In this document: positions 21,730 to 24,546 of the stretch, piece by piece
How positions within the stretch are numbered: position 1 is the first letter of the stretch
Layout: each line of letters starts with the position of its first letter
The notes under the pieces: model-generated
The model's input: only the letters and a program-made list of their open reading frames with translations
What the model was told of the DNA's origin: nothing
Database searches by the model: none
Origin: Ichthyophonus hoferi
Lineage: Eukaryota; Opisthokonta; Ichthyosporea; Ichthyophonida; Ichthyophonidae
Length of the DNA: 24,546 nucleotides
Reading direction: 5' to 3'
NCBI GenBank assembly: GCA_002751075.1
Contig: NAOQ01000745.1
Coordinates: 2,012 to 26,557, forward strand
Position numbers and translations under genes: made by a program

Positions 21730-21864
21730 CCAATGCATTCCATTGGCTGAATAGATCTTAATTGTCAATCTGTGTCATAATAGGTTATCTTTATAATTAA
21801 ATACAAATAAACTAGTCCAATGATTGGTGAACATAAATTCGGCTGAAAAGGAGTCCTATAAAAG
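21730..21864 (+). promoter_or_regulatory. Predicted promoter of the claudin-like gene
   Basis: Two inverted CCAAT pairs precede a TATA box. The first is CCAATG, five bases, then CATTGG (21730-21746). The second is CCAATGATTGG (21817-21827). TATAAAAG follows at 21857-21864, 30 bp after the second pair. Transcription would start near 21890, giving a 5' UTR of about 120 nt before ATG 22011. The motifs are seen; binding by NF-Y/HAP and TBP is inferred. Confidence 0.6.
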
Positions 21865-22010
21865 AGTAGCCATAGGCCGTGTATCTATACATAAATACAT
21901 GCAAAGCAATTTAAAGTTTTGTTCAGCTCTTCGACTATTAGTTAGGGTATTACTGCAGTGATTCTATTTGCGTCTCTTATTTTCTTATTCTTTGTCACAC
22001 CTCTTTAAAT

Positions 22011-23119
22011 ATGGGAGTATCACCAGGATTTGGCTCATTCCTCGCGTTCGTTTCGGGTGCCTTGGGCGTTGCTGCCTTAGCATCCAACAAGTGGATGAGT
22101 ACTAGCTCAACTGGAGTGAGGTATGTAGTATATGTTTTTATTTGAAAAGTAGTCTTATTGTGCACCATATTTTTTCATTTAAGAATTTTCTAGAAATTTT
22201 TTTATTGTCGCAGTCTTTTTAATGGTTTTTTTTTGTACATATACGAAGAAATTTATTAAGTATTTATAAGTTTATGCACCGGATGGCATGGACAACCTGT
22301 TACTTGTTTGCTACCACAAGCTCATGCCCAGATAATTATTTTGTTAAATTTTTCCCGAACTTAGGGTAACCCATAGTTTATTTTATATTTCTTGCCTGTT
22401 GTTTACAATACATAATAGCATGTATAGTTCATAATAACATGCATAGTTTACATAATAAAATATTTACTTTTCAACCGATCGTTGAGGCCGTTATAGACAT
22501 GTCTAAGTTACTTTTAATAAAATCGTTCCCTTTTCTTACCCTATCCAAGTCCTATACATACTTACACGCTCTTCACTTCTACAGCCTCGATTTGGGTCTT
22601 TCCCGAGCGTGTGTTAGTGGCGCATCAATCCAAAACTTTTGTGCCTTCTACTTCGTTGACATTCCCATTATTGCCGGACAGAAAACGGGTTGGCCAACAA
22701 CAGAGTGGGAAAAAGTTGCTATTTTATTTTCCGTTGGCACCGCCTGTTCTTTTGTAGCGTGGCTTGTAGGCTCAATTGCCTCTTGCTTTGCGTGTGCATG
22801 TCTTTGCTGTATTAGTGTTCCCCTATCAGCCCTTGCTGCCCTTGTCTCTGGTGCCGCTACCGCGTTTTTCATTTATGCTACGGTCAGGATTTTTGCTATG
22901 CTGGGAGTTATTAATTGGTCGAGGTTCACTACTGCTGTTCTTGCAGGGCCAGTGTGTGGTGGTCTTCCTGGTCCCTATAGATTTGGTATTTGTGTGCCTG
23001 GCTGGGGCTTTTGGGTTGCCGCAGCCGCAGCAGCCGCCTCTTTCCTGGCTTTTATTATGTTCTTCCCAACCTTCTGTGGAGGCGACTCATCTCGCGGCAA
23101 GGATTCTCAGCGTGCCTAA
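22011..23119 (+). CDS. Claudin/SUR7-like four-span membrane protein, two exons
   Basis: The model joins 22011-22120 to 22585-23119 and gives 214 residues. ATG 22011 has A at -3 and G at +4. Exon 1 ends two bases into a codon, and exon 2 supplies the third (AG|C, Ser37). Likely membrane spans are 8-25, 79-104, 110-140 and 175-198. The first outer loop has W28, G41-L42, C46 and C56, matching the claudin-superfamily pattern W..GL..C..C. The second loop has C161 and C173. Five cysteines, C104 to C112, sit between spans 2 and 3 and could be palmitoylated. An Ala run (181-188) opens span 4. The short tail is charged and ends at residue 214. In fungi the SUR7/PalI relatives act at the plasma membrane in eisosome/MCC or pH sensing; applying that role here is inference. 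Exon 2 seems clearly richer in G and C than its flanks. Another tetraspan family is possible. Confidence 0.75.
22121..22584 (+). other. Spliceosomal intron of the claudin-like gene
   Basis: The donor is GTATGT directly after GAG at 22118-22120. A branch-site candidate TACTTAC lies at 22559-22565, about 20 nt before the acceptor, and is followed by a pyrimidine-rich stretch ending in TACAG at 22584. The 464-nt intron is AT-rich. A frame stays open backwards from exon 2 to an ATG at 22439, but that stretch is intron-like. Confidence 0.7.
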
Positions 23120-23330
23120 ACATTCTGGTTGATTATTTCATGTTAAGAGTTGATTAGCATGGACAAGGCCTTTATTACTGTTGACCAGTCGCTGAGTAGG
23201 TCTTGTACAGGGATAATTCTCTATTTATTTTTTTAGCTTAACCTTAGTACCTAATCTTTTCATTTAACCCAAATCAATTGTATCTTTTAGAAATAAGAAG
23301 ATAATACATTGATATGTTATCTTAGTAGTA

Positions 23331-23389
23331 TATAATATATACCAATGAATTTAGGTCATGTATAATATACGCCAATGATTTGGGTTATG
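23331..23389. repeat. Two-unit direct repeat of about 30 bp in the 3' UTR
   Basis: TATAATATATACCAATGA.. (23331-23360) is followed directly by TATAATATACGCCAATGA.. (23361-23389), with a few substitutions and one gap. The repeat lies between the claudin-like stop codon and its poly(A) signal, so it would be transcribed in the 3' UTR. Confidence 0.6.
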
Positions 23390-23436
23390 ACATATAAGCT
23401 AATATTTATTATGCAATAATTTGGTATTTGTCTTTC

Positions 23437-23446
23437 AATAAATAAA
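23437..23446 (+). terminator. Overlapping polyadenylation signals AATAAATAAA
   Basis: Two overlapping AATAAA hexamers lie about 320 nt after the claudin-like stop codon and fit the end of that transcript. Confidence 0.5.
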
Positions 23447-23449
23447 CTT

Positions 23450-24546
23450 TTAAAATTTAATGTCTTGAAAACAGTGGCCGAACATATTATATGTACGTTT
23501 TAGAGTAGGTATGCGACTTGACTGTATGTGATATTGGGCTTGCAATTATATAGTGTATTTATTTTGAGGTTCTATTGGAGGACTAATAGAAGGTACGATT
23601 TATTTGGTATGACTGCAACTGCAAGGCTATAGCCAAAGATTTCCGCACTTGTTGTAATCAATAATTTTATAACGATATGTCCCACTAATGAATTTTTAGA
23701 ATCTAAATTGGGTTATAATTAGTTTAATATTATTAGCAGTTTATGGCGAAGATAGTAATTATTACATCTTTAGTGTATAGTACACGTTTCTCTTAATTAA
23801 GAGGCTAGCAGCCGCTCAATGTGTTTGCGTGATTTAAGAAAGAGTTTTTTAATTAACAGGCGACAATTATGATAACTTAGGGTGTGAGTATGTATGTCCA
23901 ACGAGATATTCTATCAATAAATACTAATTATATGTTTTAATATTTTATTCATCCCACTTCACGAAAGAGGCTAAATATTCCAACAAAGGATTTAATATTC
24001 GTACCTGATTCTTTGCCCGAGTATTTTAAGTTTCCCTCCGGTGGCATTATTCAATATCTTGTCTAGTTTAGTAGTCTACTTTATCTAATAAATAGTATAA
24101 TTAATGAACATTGTGGTACCTTAAGATATATATTATTTAGGTGTTAATTAGGTTTAGCCTTTAAAGTGATGCTACTTTAGGGTGTGACGTGACTTATCGC
24201 TTTTAATGCAAACCTTTACTGTGTTATTTTTTAATATATCTATATATAAGGATAGTTTGATTGCAGCTAAGCGTTTGTGTGTTTGTATTTCTAGCACCCT
24301 TTTATCTCAAGTTTAATATTTCATATTATATTTATTGTATAAAATATCTGTTTAGTTCACTAAAAATATGACCTATACAGTAGTCGAAATATATATTTTT
24401 ATTGATGGTAATTATCTATAGCTTCTTAATAAATAATCTTAGATAAATAAACTTAAATGCTTATGTCATTAAACGATGAAGAATATCCAATGTTGCTATA
24501 TTATATTCAATTATGTTTGAATGGCATATCTGGATCATTGATTTCC
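23450..24546. other. AT-rich right flank, no gene recognised
   Basis: No long frame, RNA gene or transposon domain is visible on either strand. A short phrase, (C)TTAGGGTGTGA, appears at about 23877 and again at about 24177. It is too short to call a repeat. Confidence 0.5.

Noticed and set aside
22439-22584. ATG 22439 as the start of the claudin-like protein
   Set aside because: The stretch lies inside an intron with good donor, branch and acceptor signals. Using ATG 22011 restores the first membrane span and keeps frame exactly.
22648-22872. 74-codon minus-strand frame
   Set aside because: It lies antisense to the claudin-like exon and has no independent support.
22776-23132. 118-codon plus-strand frame
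   Set aside because: It is a shadow of the claudin-like exon 2 in another frame, and its hydrophobic look comes from that exon's composition.
1-24546. CRISPR array, bacterial operon or phage content
   Set aside because: There are no regularly spaced identical repeats and no compact same-strand gene runs. The intron, AATAAA sites and copia elements are eukaryotic.

Overview
The window looks like AT-rich, gene-poor, repeat-rich nuclear DNA from a eukaryote, most likely a fungus, perhaps of an early-diverging, transposon-rich lineage. The signs are long non-coding stretches, several Ty1/copia fossils, one intron with a GTATGT donor and a TACTTAC-like branch site, CCAAT plus TATA promoters and AATAAA sites. 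The phylum is a guess. There are no tRNA or rRNA genes, no CRISPR array and no bacterial operon structure.

Only two host genes are well supported. The first is an uninterrupted plus-strand Ser/Thr protein kinase (3813-4760; alternative start 3768). It has all the main kinase landmarks, but its catalytic loop reads NRD where HRD is expected. The second is a plus-strand two-exon gene (22011-22120 joined to 22585-23119) for a 214-residue, four-span membrane protein with a claudin/SUR7-like first loop. The splice phase fits exactly. Its promoter carries two inverted CCAAT pairs and a TATA box.

Layout. 1-945: nothing assigned. 950-1560: first copy of a dispersed LTR-like repeat. 1617-3660: AT-rich spacer with hairpins and CCAAT palindromes. 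3667-4884: the kinase unit. 5305-5835: second repeat copy. 6170-12695: a minus-strand copia fossil in two parts, split by a plus-strand insertion that starts with the third repeat copy (8320-9110). 12790-13640: a plus-strand copia integrase fossil. 14435-16460: another minus-strand copia fossil. 16465-21730: mostly non-coding, with a 90-bp two-copy repeat, recurrent AGCCAATG motifs, a weak small spliced ORF (20770-20927) and a diverged tandem duplication (21211-21520). 21730-23446: the claudin-like gene unit. 23450-24546: AT-rich right flank.

The two host genes show no sign of working together. I found no multi-gene system. The points most worth a second look are the NRD kinase flanked by two same-orientation repeat copies, the three-copy repeat family, the claudin-like gene model with its cysteine cluster, and the clustered NF-Y-type sites.
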